A DNA stretch of 64,000 nt. It comes from Eubacterium sp. OM08-24. Lineage in GTDB: Bacteria; Bacillota; Clostridia; Oscillospirales; Acutalibacteraceae. Made by a program: the position numbers and the translations under genes. The notes under the pieces were generated by a model that saw only the letters and a list, made by a program, of their open reading frames with translations, was not told where the DNA came from and did no database searches. Shown here in pieces: positions 28,051-35,433 of this stretch; the first letter of the stretch is position 1, and the number at the start of each line of letters is the position of its first letter. The stretch is from NCBI RefSeq assembly GCF_003438075.1, contig NZ_QSTA01000003.1, positions 124,001 through 188,000 on the forward strand, read 5' to 3'.

Positions 28051-28420
28051 TAATGCCACCTCCGTCATAAACATTATTAATAATTTCTATAAGCTCAGAT
28101 TTTTTTATGCTAAGTAAATTTGCTCTGTTCACGCTCTGCCGAAAATCATCAAGAGCAATTTCCTTTTCTGCGCAATCCCCTGTGAGCTTATCAGATACAT
28201 AACTTCCTCTGCCGACATTAGATATAATGTATCCCTCGCTTTCAAGCTGCCTGTACGCTTTGGCAACAGTATTAGGATTTATACCAAGCTGTGCCGCAAG
28301 ACTTCTTACAGGTAAAATCTTATCGCCCGGCTTTAATACACCTGCTGATGCAAGACGAATTATGTTAGTATAAATCTGTTCATAAATCGGTACTCGTGAT
28401 GTTAAATCTATCTGAAGCAT
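28043..28420 (-). CDS. GntR-family regulator, YtrA type
   Basis: The 125-residue regulator has an N-terminal winged helix (VPIYEQIYTNIIRLASAGVL; LAAQLGINPNTVAKAYRQLE; YIISNVGRGSYVSD) and a short C-terminal helix region of about 50 residues, the small YtrA type that lacks a large ligand domain. It most likely represses its own operon with the ABC genes. GGAGG lies 8 bases upstream of the start. A TTAGT-GT-ACTAA inverted repeat overlaps the likely transcription start and is a candidate operator. Its stop overlaps the ATPase start. Confidence 0.9.
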   Translation of the reverse strand: MLQIDLTSRVPIYEQIYTNIIRLASAGVLKPGDKILPVRSLAAQLGINPNTVAKAYRQLESEGYIISNVGRGSYVSDKLTGDCAEKEIALDDFRQSVNRANLLSIKKSELIEIINNVYDGGGIND

Positions 28421-28475
28421 TTTAATACCTCCGTTCCTGTAAATTGTATTAATTGAATTTATTGTATTAACCTAA

Positions 28476-28519
28476 TTAGTACACTAATAATATAAATTAT
28501 ATTTTTCTTTTTGTCAATA
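28476..28519 (-). promoter_or_regulatory. Promoter and candidate operator of the GntR-ABC operon
   Basis: On the minus strand TTGACA (28514-28519) is followed after 17 bases by TTTATA, or after 19 by TATATT. Just beyond lies TTAGTGTACTAA at 28476-28487, a 5-base inverted repeat around GT. Next come two TTGTATTAA copies 18 bases apart (28444-28452 and 28462-28470). This fits autoregulation by the GntR protein. Confidence 0.55.
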
Positions 28520-28631
28520 CTTTTTATATATTTGCAAAGAATTATTAAATTGTCAATTTTTGTCTTGGACTTATTTTTTATTATCCTGTAATTTCATATA
28601 TCAAGCATAACGCAAAATAAAACAAAAAAAG

Positions 28632-28660
28632 AAAAAAGCAAGACAAAGTCTTGCTTTTTT
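28632..28660 (-). terminator. Strong hairpin in the gap between the AEC carrier and the GntR operon
   Basis: AAAAAAGCAAGAC and GTCTTGCTTTTTT are perfect 13-base arms with a 3-base loop. It lies 200 bases past the AEC gene and 110 bases before the GntR promoter. I see no gene in the rest of 28520-28861, which is AT-rich. It may end a long 3' untranslated region or a small RNA. Confidence 0.6.
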
Positions 28661-28861
28661 CTATGCTCACAAAAAATAAAAGAAGGAAATAACTATAAAC
28701 TTTTTTCAATACAATAAATCGAAAATTTGTTATAATTTATTTTATGGCTTTATTATAGCACAAAATTCGTCAAAATCAAGCATATTTTTTTAAATCAGTC
28801 AAAATCAGTTGATTAGATATATTGTATAAATGCACAATGTATATTTTGTGCAATTTGTACA

Positions 28862-29800
28862 TTAAAAGAAACCTAATTCTTTTAAAAAGTATATCCAGCA
28901 AAACAGTGTAAAGCACGATAGCATTGTGGTAAAGACTACCGTACCTGCCGAAAGCTCGTAGTCGCTGTCCATTTGCCTTGCCATAGTGTAAGAAGATACC
29001 GCACAAGGAGAGGCAAAAATACCGATGAGAGATACAAGGTCAATTCCTCTGAATCCAAGCAAAATAGCACCCGAAAGGCTCAGCAACGGCACAATAATAA
29101 GTCGGGCAATAATAACCGCAATAAGATTTTTTCTGTATTGCTTTATACTTGAAAACCTGAAAGATGCACCAAGCACAATCAAGGCAAGCGGAGTTGCGGC
29201 AGATGCCATATCCGAAATTACACTTTCGGCAATATCGGGCAATTTTAAACCAAACACTGCGGCTAAAATACCTGCCAAAGAGCCTATAATAAGCGGATTT
29301 GTAGCAATTCCCTTTAATATTTTGGCAATCTTAATAGTTTTTCCTCTAAACACCTCAAGCGTAATTACAGCAAGAATATTATACATTGGTACAATTACTG
29401 TAACGAGCATAGATGTCATACCAAGTCTGCCGCTGCCAAAAATATTTCCGACTATCGGCAACCCCATAAGAACAAAATTACTTCTGTAAATAGCCTGTAT
29501 CAGCGCTCCCCTGCTCTTATTTGATTTTTCAAAAATTAAAGCAAAACCAACCGACAAACCGTAAATAACCGCTACGGCAACAACCGCATACAAAAGAAGT
29601 GATGCATTAAAATCTGCCGACAAATCAAATGCATATATATTGTTAAACATCAAGAACGGAAAGAAAACATTAAAAACGATTTTGTTAAGCACAGGCAGAT
29701 GAGCCTCTTCAATCACTTTCATTTTTCGCACAGTAAAACCGATAGCAAGCATTATAAACATAGGCAGTACCGCATACAGAGCCACAAAAAAATTAGGCAT
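28862..29800 (-). CDS. AEC-family (auxin efflux carrier-like) transporter
   Basis: The 312-residue membrane protein has ten predicted helices in two groups of five. The family's start, VLPMFIMLAIGFTVRKMKVI, and its VLNKIVFNVFFPFLMFNNIY segment (near 37-57) are clear, as is the second-half repeat (PLALIVLGASFRF near 200). Relatives move organic acids such as malate or malonate, or auxin-like compounds; the substrate here is unknown. GAGGAGATGG precedes the start. It appears to be a single-gene unit, with the next gene upstream divergent. Confidence 0.88.
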   Translation of the reverse strand: MPNFFVALYAVLPMFIMLAIGFTVRKMKVIEEAHLPVLNKIVFNVFFPFLMFNNIYAFDLSADFNASLLLYAVVAVAVIYGLSVGFALIFEKSNKSRGALIQAIYRSNFVLMGLPIVGNIFGSGRLGMTSMLVTVIVPMYNILAVITLEVFRGKTIKIAKILKGIATNPLIIGSLAGILAAVFGLKLPDIAESVISDMASAATPLALIVLGASFRFSSIKQYRKNLIAVIIARLIIVPLLSLSGAILLGFRGIDLVSLIGIFASPCAVSSYTMARQMDSDYELSAGTVVFTTMLSCFTLFCWIYFLKELGFF

Positions 29801-29922
29801 TCTACCATCTCCTCAAAGAAAGCATAGCATATATTTTTTATAAATACAATATAATGTTAATTACCTTTACAAATTTGTTAGGCGTTATAAACATCTTTCC
29901 CATCCCATTCACTTAAATATCA

Positions 29923-29951
29923 TTGAAAAAAGCGGTGTAATGTGTTAGAAT
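29923..29951 (+). promoter_or_regulatory. Promoter of the zinc-ribbon membrane protein gene
   Basis: TTGAAA and TAGAAT are separated by 17 bases, about 30 bases before the gene. Confidence 0.6.
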
Positions 29952-29983
29952 AGTTTATAATATAAGTGAAAGGTTCTGAAAAC

Positions 29984-30376
29984 TTGAAAAAATGTGATTA
30001 TTGTGCAAAAGAAATATCCTATTTTGACCAATATTGCAGTGAAGAATGTCACAGCAATGCAAATAAATATTACGAAACTACCGAAAAGTACGGTAAATTG
30101 TTCAGCATTATAAATATGATATGCTTTTTTGGCATTACTATCGGAATTTTTCTTTTTGCGTTTTTGCGAACTGCGGGAATGATAATTACAGTCGCAAGCT
30201 GCGATATTCTCGGCATAATGCTTATTTTACTTCCGTTTCCCACCGAAAATATGATTTCAAAGTACAAGCTGAAAAAAGCAACGAAAATTACCCGTATTAT
30301 CGGACTTGCCGTAATCGGGCTAGGCATACTGTTCTTGATTTTTATGCTGCTGTTCCCTGTTATTTTCTCCGAATAA
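29984..30376 (+). CDS. Small membrane protein with N-terminal zinc-ribbon-like motif
   Basis: The protein of about 130 residues begins with KKCDYCAKEISYFDQYCSEE, in which CxxC and a CxxxC (CSEEC) could bind zinc like DUF2116/FYVE-like small ribbons. Three hydrophobic segments follow (about 45-67, 70-85, 108-130). TTG 29984 is preferred because GAAAGG lies about 10 bases upstream; an in-frame GTG at 29966 contains that site. Function is unknown. The DUF378 gene lies 63 bases downstream on the same strand, and both probably share the promoter and the terminator at 30667. Confidence 0.65.
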   Translation: MKKCDYCAKEISYFDQYCSEECHSNANKYYETTEKYGKLFSIINMICFFGITIGIFLFAFLRTAGMIITVASCDILGIMLILLPFPTENMISKYKLKKATKITRIIGLAVIGLGILFLIFMLLFPVIFSE

Positions 30377-30439
30377 ATCTGAATATTTATTTTAAAAGCG
30401 TCAATAATATTTTTACAATTATAATTAAGGAGGATTATT

Positions 30440-30661
30440 ATGATTGATAAAATTGCCCTGACGCTTTTAATTATTGGCGGTATTAATTGGGGATGTGTAG
30501 GTATTTTTCAGTTTGACCTTGTAGCATGGATATGCGGTGGTCAAACGGGTATTATCAGCCGTATTGTTTACATTCTCGTTGCGCTTGCCGCAATTTGGTG
30601 TATATCGCTTTTATTCAGAGATACCGACACCGATACTGCGGTTACAAATGATTCCGTGTAA
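30440..30661 (+). CDS. DUF378 small membrane protein
   Basis: The 73-residue protein has two membrane segments and the family's conserved start (IALTLLIIGGINWGCVGIFQ) and LVAWICGG segment. It ends in an acidic/Thr tail (RDTDTDTAVTND). DUF378 proteins such as YuzA are widespread in Firmicutes and have no established function. AAGGAGG lies 7 bases before the ATG. It shares a transcript with the preceding zinc-ribbon protein. Confidence 0.85.
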   Translation: MIDKIALTLLIIGGINWGCVGIFQFDLVAWICGGQTGIISRIVYILVALAAIWCISLLFRDTDTDTAVTNDSV

Positions 30662-30666
30662 CGCAA

Positions 30667-30697
30667 AAGGTGGCTGTCCGCTATGAACAGCCACCTT
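30667..30697 (+). terminator. Bidirectional terminator between the DUF378 gene and ackA
   Basis: AAGGTGGCTGT and ACAGCCACCTT form a perfect 11-bp stem between two converging genes. Confidence 0.75.
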
Positions 30698-30717
30698 ATT
30701 ATATGTGTATTTAAAAA

Positions 30718-31926
30718 TTAAAGAGCCTCTACAATTTCCTTTGTATCTCTTGCTATAACAAGCTCTTCGTTGGTAGCAATAAGCTCAACTCTGATTTTTG
30801 AATTTGGAGTTGAAAGTGTGCCTGTAACGCCGCACTTTGCTTTCTTGTTAAATTCCTTGTCCATCTCTACACCAAGGCAAGAAATGTAATCGCAAACAGT
30901 TTCACGAAGCTGTGGCTGATTTTCGCCAATACCTGCGGTGAATACGATTGCGTCACAACCGCCGAGTGCAACATAATAAGAACCGATTGTCTTTGCAATC
31001 TGATAATAAAGCATTTCGTGAGCAAGGTGTGCTCTGTGGTTGCCATGCTCCTCAGCTGCGCAAACATCACGATCATCTGAGGATATGCCGGATACACCCA
31101 AAAGACCCGATTCCTTGTTAAGAATCTTAAGCATTTCTTCGGCAGAAATGTTTTCTTTCTCTGCAATGAAAGTAATTACAGACGGATCAAGAGAACCTGA
31201 ACGAGTACCCATCATAAAGCCGCCGAGCGGAGTAAGACCCATTGAAGTATCAATTACCTTGCCGCCCTTGATAGCTGTGATTGATGAACCGTTACCGATG
31301 TGACAAGTAATGATTTTTGTATCTTCAATATTCTTGCCCATAAGTTCAGCCATTTTCTGTGATACATAACGGTGAGAAGTACCGTGGAAGCCGTAACGGC
31401 GGATACCGTACTTTTCATAGTATTTATATGGAATAGCAAACATATAAGCCTTTTCCGGCATTGTCTGATGGAAAGCGGTATCAAATACTACAACCTGAGG
31501 AACATCTTTGCCGAATACCTTTGTACAAGCATTGATACCCTGAATGTGAGCGGGGTTGTGGAGAGGAGCAAGAGGAGCAAGCTCTTCAATCTTCTTGATA
31601 ACATCGTCTGTTACGAGAACCGACTTATTAAAATAGCTACCGCCTTGCACTACTCTGTGACCGATTGCGCTAACCTCTGACAAATCCTTGATTGCACCAT
31701 ACTGCGGATCAAGAAGTGCGTCCTTAACAGCCTCAAAAGCCTGTGTATGATTAACCATCTCTGTTTTGCGTTCAATTTTTGTGCCGTCAGGAGCTTTAAA
31801 ACCGATAAATGCACCCTCCTGACCGATTCTTTCACAGTTTCCTTTTGCAAGTACCTTTTCGCTGTCCATATCAATAAGCTGATATTTAAGTGATGAGCTG
31901 CCTGCGTTAATAACGAGAACCTTCAT
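30718..31926 (-). CDS. ackA: Acetate kinase
   Basis: The 402-residue enzyme converts acetyl phosphate and ADP to acetate and ATP, the ATP-yielding last step of acetate fermentation. Signatures are VLVINAGSSSLKYQLID at the start, FDTAFHQTMP near 178, YGFHGTSHRYVS near 205, HIGNGSSITAI near 237 and DRDVCAAEEHG near 317. Length is standard. AAAGGATG precedes the start. The usual partner pta is not adjacent. It is divergent from tmcAL, whose product also uses acetate, a pairing found in other Clostridia. Confidence 0.97.
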   Translation of the reverse strand: MKVLVINAGSSSLKYQLIDMDSEKVLAKGNCERIGQEGAFIGFKAPDGTKIERKTEMVNHTQAFEAVKDALLDPQYGAIKDLSEVSAIGHRVVQGGSYFNKSVLVTDDVIKKIEELAPLAPLHNPAHIQGINACTKVFGKDVPQVVVFDTAFHQTMPEKAYMFAIPYKYYEKYGIRRYGFHGTSHRYVSQKMAELMGKNIEDTKIITCHIGNGSSITAIKGGKVIDTSMGLTPLGGFMMGTRSGSLDPSVITFIAEKENISAEEMLKILNKESGLLGVSGISSDDRDVCAAEEHGNHRAHLAHEMLYYQIAKTIGSYYVALGGCDAIVFTAGIGENQPQLRETVCDYISCLGVEMDKEFNKKAKCGVTGTLSTPNSKIRVELIATNEELVIARDTKEIVEAL

Positions 31927-32107
31927 TATTATTCATCCTTTCAACTATATTAGTTGTCCTAAAGCGATTTTTGATATATAATATATCTGAGGACAATTAA
32001 AAGTCACTCTGTGAGTGTTACATTATAATGATAAAACTTTTTATAATAGTTTTCAAGTGATTTTTTTAATATCTGACAATAATTTTTTGCTTTTTCGAGG
32101 TAATGCT

Positions 32108-33241
32108 ATGGCAATCGGCATAATTTGCGAATTTAACCCTTTTCATAACGGACATAAATATTTAATACAAAAGGCAAAAAGCCTTGTAAACGAGCCTGTT
32201 GCGGTTGTAATGAGCACAAGCTTTACACAGCGTGGCGAAATCGCAATTACAGACAAATTCACAAGGGCAAAGTCTGCCCTGCTCGGCGGCGCTGACCTTG
32301 TAATAGAACTCCCCATTGCCTATGCGGTTTCAAACGCAGAGGTTTTTGCAAAAAGCGGAGTTAAAATTCTATCTTCCTTTTCCGATATGAATTACCTCGC
32401 ATTCGGTTGTGAAAACAATAACATAAATTTACTAAAGCAAGCGGCTCAGGCACATAGAAATACCGCCGTACAGGCGCTTGTTGCCAAAGAAATGCAAAAC
32501 GGCTCATATTACCCCAAGGCTATTGAAAACGCAGTGCGTGAGATTTACAGCAATGAAACAGCCGATATTCTCTCAACCCCCAACAATGTGCTTGCGGTTG
32601 AGTATCTCAAGGCGTTGCCCAATAATATATCACCTCTGCCGATTCAGCGTGAGGGTGCAGCGCATGACAGCAAAAATGCAGCCAATAATTTTGCCTCTGC
32701 CTCATATATAAGAGAAAAATTGAAAAGCGGAGAAAATATAGGCGAATTTGTCCCCTATTCGCCGTCTGAGCTTGCTTTTCCCGAAAATCTTGAAACTGCC
32801 TTGCTCTATAAACTCCGCTCAATGACGGCAAAAGAAATTGCAAATCTGCCCGATGTAACCGAGGGACTTGAAAACCGAATTTACTCGGCGATACACGAAT
32901 ATAACTGCGTTGATGAAATATTATTTGCCGTAAAATCAAAGCGTTACACACTTGCAAGGCTGAGAAGAATTTTGGTCTGCGCCCTTTTGAATATAACAAA
33001 AGAAATTCAGAATATAGAGCCAAGTTACGCAAGAGTGCTTGGATTTACAAATGAGGGTGCCAAAATCCTCAAGAACTGCAATTTACCTGTAATAACCTCG
33101 GTAAAAAAAGGTTTGTCGCTCGGCGGCAACATTGAAAAACTGCTTAAAACCGAAATTTTTGCAACGGACATTTTTTCGCTTGCCACAAATCCGCCCCAAA
33201 AATGCGGTGCTGACTTTACAACACCGATAATAAAAATTTAA
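32108..33241 (+). CDS. tmcAL: tRNA(Met) cytidine acetate ligase (YlbM family)
   Basis: The 377-residue enzyme activates acetate with ATP and acetylates the wobble cytidine of elongator tRNA(Met). The nucleotidyltransferase motif is intact: IICEFNPFHNGHKYLIQKAK near residues 4-24, and VVMSTSFTQRGE near 40. The C-terminal half is helical, as in the family. ATG 32108 has GAGG 7 bases upstream and begins with the conserved segment; the upstream frame extension to 32015 lacks a site. It does not use acetyl-CoA, so location beside ackA fits a link to acetate. Confidence 0.92.
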   Translation: MAIGIICEFNPFHNGHKYLIQKAKSLVNEPVAVVMSTSFTQRGEIAITDKFTRAKSALLGGADLVIELPIAYAVSNAEVFAKSGVKILSSFSDMNYLAFGCENNNINLLKQAAQAHRNTAVQALVAKEMQNGSYYPKAIENAVREIYSNETADILSTPNNVLAVEYLKALPNNISPLPIQREGAAHDSKNAANNFASASYIREKLKSGENIGEFVPYSPSELAFPENLETALLYKLRSMTAKEIANLPDVTEGLENRIYSAIHEYNCVDEILFAVKSKRYTLARLRRILVCALLNITKEIQNIEPSYARVLGFTNEGAKILKNCNLPVITSVKKGLSLGGNIEKLLKTEIFATDIFSLATNPPQKCGADFTTPIIKI

Positions 33242-33249
33242 ACTTTCTG

Positions 33250-33297
33250 CCACAAAATAAAATTCAGTTAATGTATAGCAAATATTTTATTTTGTGG
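33250..33297 (+). repeat. Perfect 13-base inverted repeat after tmcAL
   Basis: CCACAAAATAAAA at 33250-33262 is the exact complement of TTTTATTTTGTGG at 33285-33297. It may be the tmcAL terminator, with its right arm ending in a T run, or the edge of an old element. Confidence 0.5.
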
Positions 33298-33308
33298 TAA
33301 TATATAGA

Positions 33309-33336
33309 CAAATAGTTAGTTGTAACTAACTATTTG
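33309..33336 (+). promoter_or_regulatory. Palindromic operator-like site, probably orphaned
   Basis: CAAATAGTTAGTT and AACTAACTATTTG are perfect 13-base arms around GT. Sites of this TAGTTAGTT type sit before drug-transporter genes controlled by MarR-like regulators. Here an AAGAGG ribosome site and an ATG follow, but the gene is cut after a few codons. Confidence 0.5.
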
Positions 33337-33353
33337 TGAAAAGAGGTAATTCT

Positions 33354-33413
33354 ATGACAAAGAAAAAATGGCTCTATACTAATATTGGAGTAAGTAAAGA
33401 GCCTACAAAATAA
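33354..33413 (+). pseudogene. Stub of a lost gene behind the palindromic operator
   Basis: An AAGAGG site is followed by ATG and a 19-codon frame (MTKKKWLYTNIGVSKEPTK). The first five or so codons look like the true start of a protein; from base 33370 the sequence begins GGCTCTAT, which resembles the terminal inverted repeat of ISL3-type elements. The gene was probably broken there. The original product cannot be named. Confidence 0.4.
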
Positions 33414-33551
33414 AATTAAGAAATTTTCAAAAAAGCAGAGCATATTTTTCTAAAATCCGTTAAAATGGAATTGTCGAGAAACCTGAGCGGAGGGATAAAT
33501 ATGCTCTACAAATATTTTACAGAAAAACTCACAGGATTGCAAAGATGTTGA
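33370..33551 (+). mobile_element. Possible remnant of an ISL3-like insertion sequence (left end)
   Basis: The segment starts with GGCTCTAT, like the ends of many ISL3 elements. After about 130 bases comes a GGAGG site and a 16-codon frame MLYKYFTEKLTGLQRC (33501-33551) that looks like a transposase N-terminus cut by a stop. No right end or transposase body is present. The assignment rests on these two weak signs only. Confidence 0.3.
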
Positions 33552-33631
33552 TAGACAAATTTGTTTGTGTGTGCTATCATAATTGTTAAACGAGCTATTG
33601 ATAAATTAGATTTTTAAGGAGAAAGCGTAAT

Positions 33632-34018
33632 ATGATATTTTTTGAAAAGCCGATATATAAATATCAGAATATGCCTTTTATATTAGATGAATTTACTGAC
33701 TGTACGCCCGATGATTAGAAATGCCTGATTGATATTGAAGCCTATGGAAATATAGATGGGCAAATGAAGTATTGTTATTCAAGTTTTTCACTAAAAAAGC
33801 CGGAAATGTATGAAAACGGGGACTTTGAAAGTATGCTGAATTTACTGCGTGCATCTGAAAACAAAACCGTATTAGTTAAACTGAAATACAAAAAGGGCAT
33901 TCTTAAGGATTTTCGCTTAATGTCGGAAAGTCTGGCTAAAGCATATAATGATGAAAGATTTTTGCAGCTTGAATTAACAGGATGGGGATTAAATGAAAAA
34001 AGCTGTAAAACAATCTGA
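33632..34018 (+). pseudogene. Hypothetical gene interrupted by an in-frame amber codon
   Basis: An AAGGAG site and ATG 33632 open a frame that reads 28 codons (ending DEFTDCTPDD). It then meets TAG at 33716-33718 and continues in the same frame for 99 more codons to a TGA at 34016-34018. The whole would be a 128-residue acidic protein with no domain I recognise. A single change of TGG to TAG would explain it, since a Trp before KCLIDIEAYG is plausible. The later in-frame ATG at 33764 has no ribosome site, so an independent short gene is unlikely. Confidence 0.6.
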
Positions 34019-34089
34019 ACATCATAATTTTCCGAACAAGACGAACGAAACAAAAATAGATTTTACTAAATGTTGGAGTAACATTAATA

Positions 34090-34500
34090 AATAATGATTT
34101 AGCGCATAAAGTTTAGTTCAATAAATTTAAAATTTATGTCGACCCTTTTTAAAGGGTTGCGTATGTGGCTGATTTGCCCTTGAAAAGCAGCAAATTAGTA
34201 GTTGCAGTAGTGTGGTTTTTCCTTTTGTTGCTATCGTAAATTTAGCGACTTTCGCATTTGCGTTCAAAACGCCAAACGGCAAGCCGTTTGGCTATTAAAA
34301 TTTGCGATAATTTAAAGCATTTGTGGGCGTTGCCCACACCCACAACCTTTGAAAAGGTTGACCAAACTTTTAATATAGTGGCGGAGAGTTTTTCTTTTGC
34401 TTTACTCTGTCACCCGACCGATAATCTATTAAAACACAATTTACCTCAGCCTTTGGAATATACCATATTCCAAACGTCTCCATAAACCACTTTAAGCCAA
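34090..34500 (+). repeat. Copy of a dispersed non-coding repeat
   Basis: This gene-free stretch is a mosaic of short hairpins: ACCCTTTTTAAAGGGT, CAAACGGCAAGCCGTTTG, GTGGGCGTTGCCCAC and AACCTTTGAAAAGGTT. Large parts recur in inverted orientation at 56594-57030, for example CTGATTTGCCCTTGAAAAGC followed by GCAAATTAGTAGTT. The CTTTACT...CCCGACCGA part recurs near 54530. Short frames inside it are not coding. Confidence 0.65.
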
Positions 34501-34504
34501 AAGT

Positions 34505-34532
34505 AAAAGCACTTGTATAAAACAAGTGCTTT
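34505..34532 (-). terminator. Terminator of the downstream tRNA cluster
   Basis: AAAGCACTTG and CAAGTGCTTT form a 10-bp stem. A T-rich tail follows on the minus strand, 6 bases past tRNA-Gly. Confidence 0.75.
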
Positions 34533-34537
34533 CGTTT

Positions 34538-34613
34538 TGGAGCGGATGACGGGGCTCGAACCCGCTACCTCCACCTTGGCAAGGTGGCGCTCTACCAGAT
34601 GAGCTACATCCGC
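34538..34613 (-). tRNA. tRNA-Gly(GCC), downstream copy
   Basis: A 76-base cloverleaf including the encoded CCA. The acceptor GCGGATG pairs with CATCCGC, the D stem GCTC/GAGC is intact, the anticodon loop reads TTGCCAA with GCC, and the T arm has GGTTCGAGCC. It is the last gene of the cluster. Confidence 0.95.
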
Positions 34614-34618
34614 ATTTT

Positions 34619-34694
34619 TGGTGCCTCCGGACGGAATCGAACCATCGACACGGGGATTTTCAGTCCCCTGCTCTACCGACTGAGCTACAGAGGC
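34619..34694 (-). tRNA. tRNA-Phe(GAA), downstream copy
   Basis: A 76-base cloverleaf with encoded CCA. The acceptor GCCTCTG pairs with CGGAGGC, the anticodon stem GGGGA/TCCCC is fully paired, and the loop CTGAAAA carries GAA. Confidence 0.95.
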
Positions 34695-34700
34695 AAAAAT

Positions 34701-34777
34701 TGGCGACCCGGAACGGGTTCGAACCGTCGACCTCTAGCGTGACAGGCTAGCGTTCTAACCAACTGAACTACCGGGCC
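34701..34777 (-). tRNA. tRNA-Asp(GTC), downstream copy
   Basis: A 77-base cloverleaf with encoded CCA. The anticodon stem CTAGC/GCTAG encloses CTGTCAC with GTC. It is identical to the upstream copy. Confidence 0.95.
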
Positions 34778-34782
34778 AAATG

Positions 34783-34858
34783 TGGTGGGAACAATAGGGC
34801 TCGAACCTATGACCCTCTGCTTGTAAGGCAGATGCTCTCCCAGCTGAGCTATGCTCCC
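34783..34858 (-). tRNA. tRNA-Val(TAC), downstream copy
   Basis: A 76-base cloverleaf with encoded CCA. The anticodon loop CTTACAA carries TAC, and the acceptor GGGAGCA pairs with TGTTCCC. It is identical to the upstream copy. It leads the downstream cluster, before which no convincing promoter is seen. Confidence 0.95.
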
Positions 34859-34933
34859 ATTTGGTAATTGTTGCCTTTGTTTCGGTCTGTAAAGACTCAA
34901 AAATACTTATTAAGTTGTTCTCGCTCTGAGAAT

Positions 34934-34960
34934 AAAAAAACACTTGATTACAAGTGTTTT
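34934..34960 (-). terminator. Terminator between the two tRNA clusters
   Basis: AAACACTTG and CAAGTGTTT form a 9-bp stem with a 4-base loop. Seven T residues follow on the minus strand, directly after the upstream tRNA-Gly. Confidence 0.8.
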
Positions 34961-34962
34961 AT

Positions 34963-35038
34963 TGGAGCGGATGACGGGGCTCGAACCCGCTACCTCCACC
35001 TTGGCAAGGTGGCGCTCTACCAGATCAGCTACATCCGC
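34963..35038 (-). tRNA. tRNA-Gly(GCC), upstream copy with broken D stem
   Basis: It is identical to the downstream copy except for one base: D-stem position 13 is G instead of C, so the last D-stem pair with G22 is lost (GCTG opposite GAGC). The anticodon GCC and the acceptor and T arms are intact. Confidence 0.92.
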
Positions 35039-35044
35039 ATTTTT

Positions 35045-35120
35045 TGGTGCCCCCGGACGGAATCGAACCATCGACACGGGGATTTTCAGGCCCCTGCTCT
35101 ACCGACTGAGCTACAGAGGC
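35045..35120 (-). tRNA. tRNA-Phe(GAA), upstream copy with stem changes
   Basis: It differs from the downstream copy at two bases. Position 31 is C instead of A, which breaks the closing 31-39 pair of the anticodon stem. Acceptor position 69 is G instead of A, giving a G-T pair. The anticodon GAA is unchanged. Confidence 0.92.
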
Positions 35121-35126
35121 AAAATT

Positions 35127-35203
35127 TGGCGACCCGGAACGGGTTCGAACCGTCGACCTCTAGCGTGACAGGCTAGCGTTCTAACCAACTGAACTACCGG
35201 GCC
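35127..35203 (-). tRNA. tRNA-Asp(GTC), upstream copy
   Basis: A 77-base cloverleaf with encoded CCA and anticodon GTC, identical to the downstream copy. Confidence 0.95.
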
Positions 35204-35206
35204 AAA

Positions 35207-35282
35207 TGGTGGGAACAATAGGGCTCGAACCTATGACCCTCTGCTTGTAAGGCAGATGCTCTCCCAGCTGAGCTATGCTCCC
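35207..35282 (-). tRNA. tRNA-Val(TAC), upstream copy
   Basis: A 76-base cloverleaf with encoded CCA and anticodon TAC, identical to the downstream copy. It is the first gene after the strong promoter at 35335-35363. Confidence 0.95.
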
Positions 35283-35334
35283 ATTGCCTTTGTCGCTTTG
35301 CTTTCGTTTGCCGTGTATCTCAGCGACAGGTATT

Positions 35335-35363
35335 ATAATACACCATAACCGCCTAAATGTCAA
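35335..35363 (-). promoter_or_regulatory. Strong promoter of the upstream tRNA cluster
   Basis: On the minus strand a perfect TTGACA and TATTAT are separated by 17 bases, about 50 bases before tRNA-Val. Confidence 0.75.
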
Positions 35364-35433
35364 CACTTTTTTGAAATTTTTTCAAAAAACTTTACAAAAC
35401 CAAAGCAACACGATATTTTATGACAAATCCGTA

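Noticed and set aside
28776..29006. A short leftward frame at the end of the AEC gene
   Set aside because: It overlaps the AEC coding region in another frame and has no ribosome site.
33764..34018. A stand-alone 84-residue gene
   Set aside because: The same frame extends upstream through one amber codon to a start with a good ribosome site, so it is the rear part of an interrupted gene.
34258..34485. A 75-codon frame before the tRNA clusters
   Set aside because: It is made of palindromic repeat blocks that recur elsewhere without an open frame.
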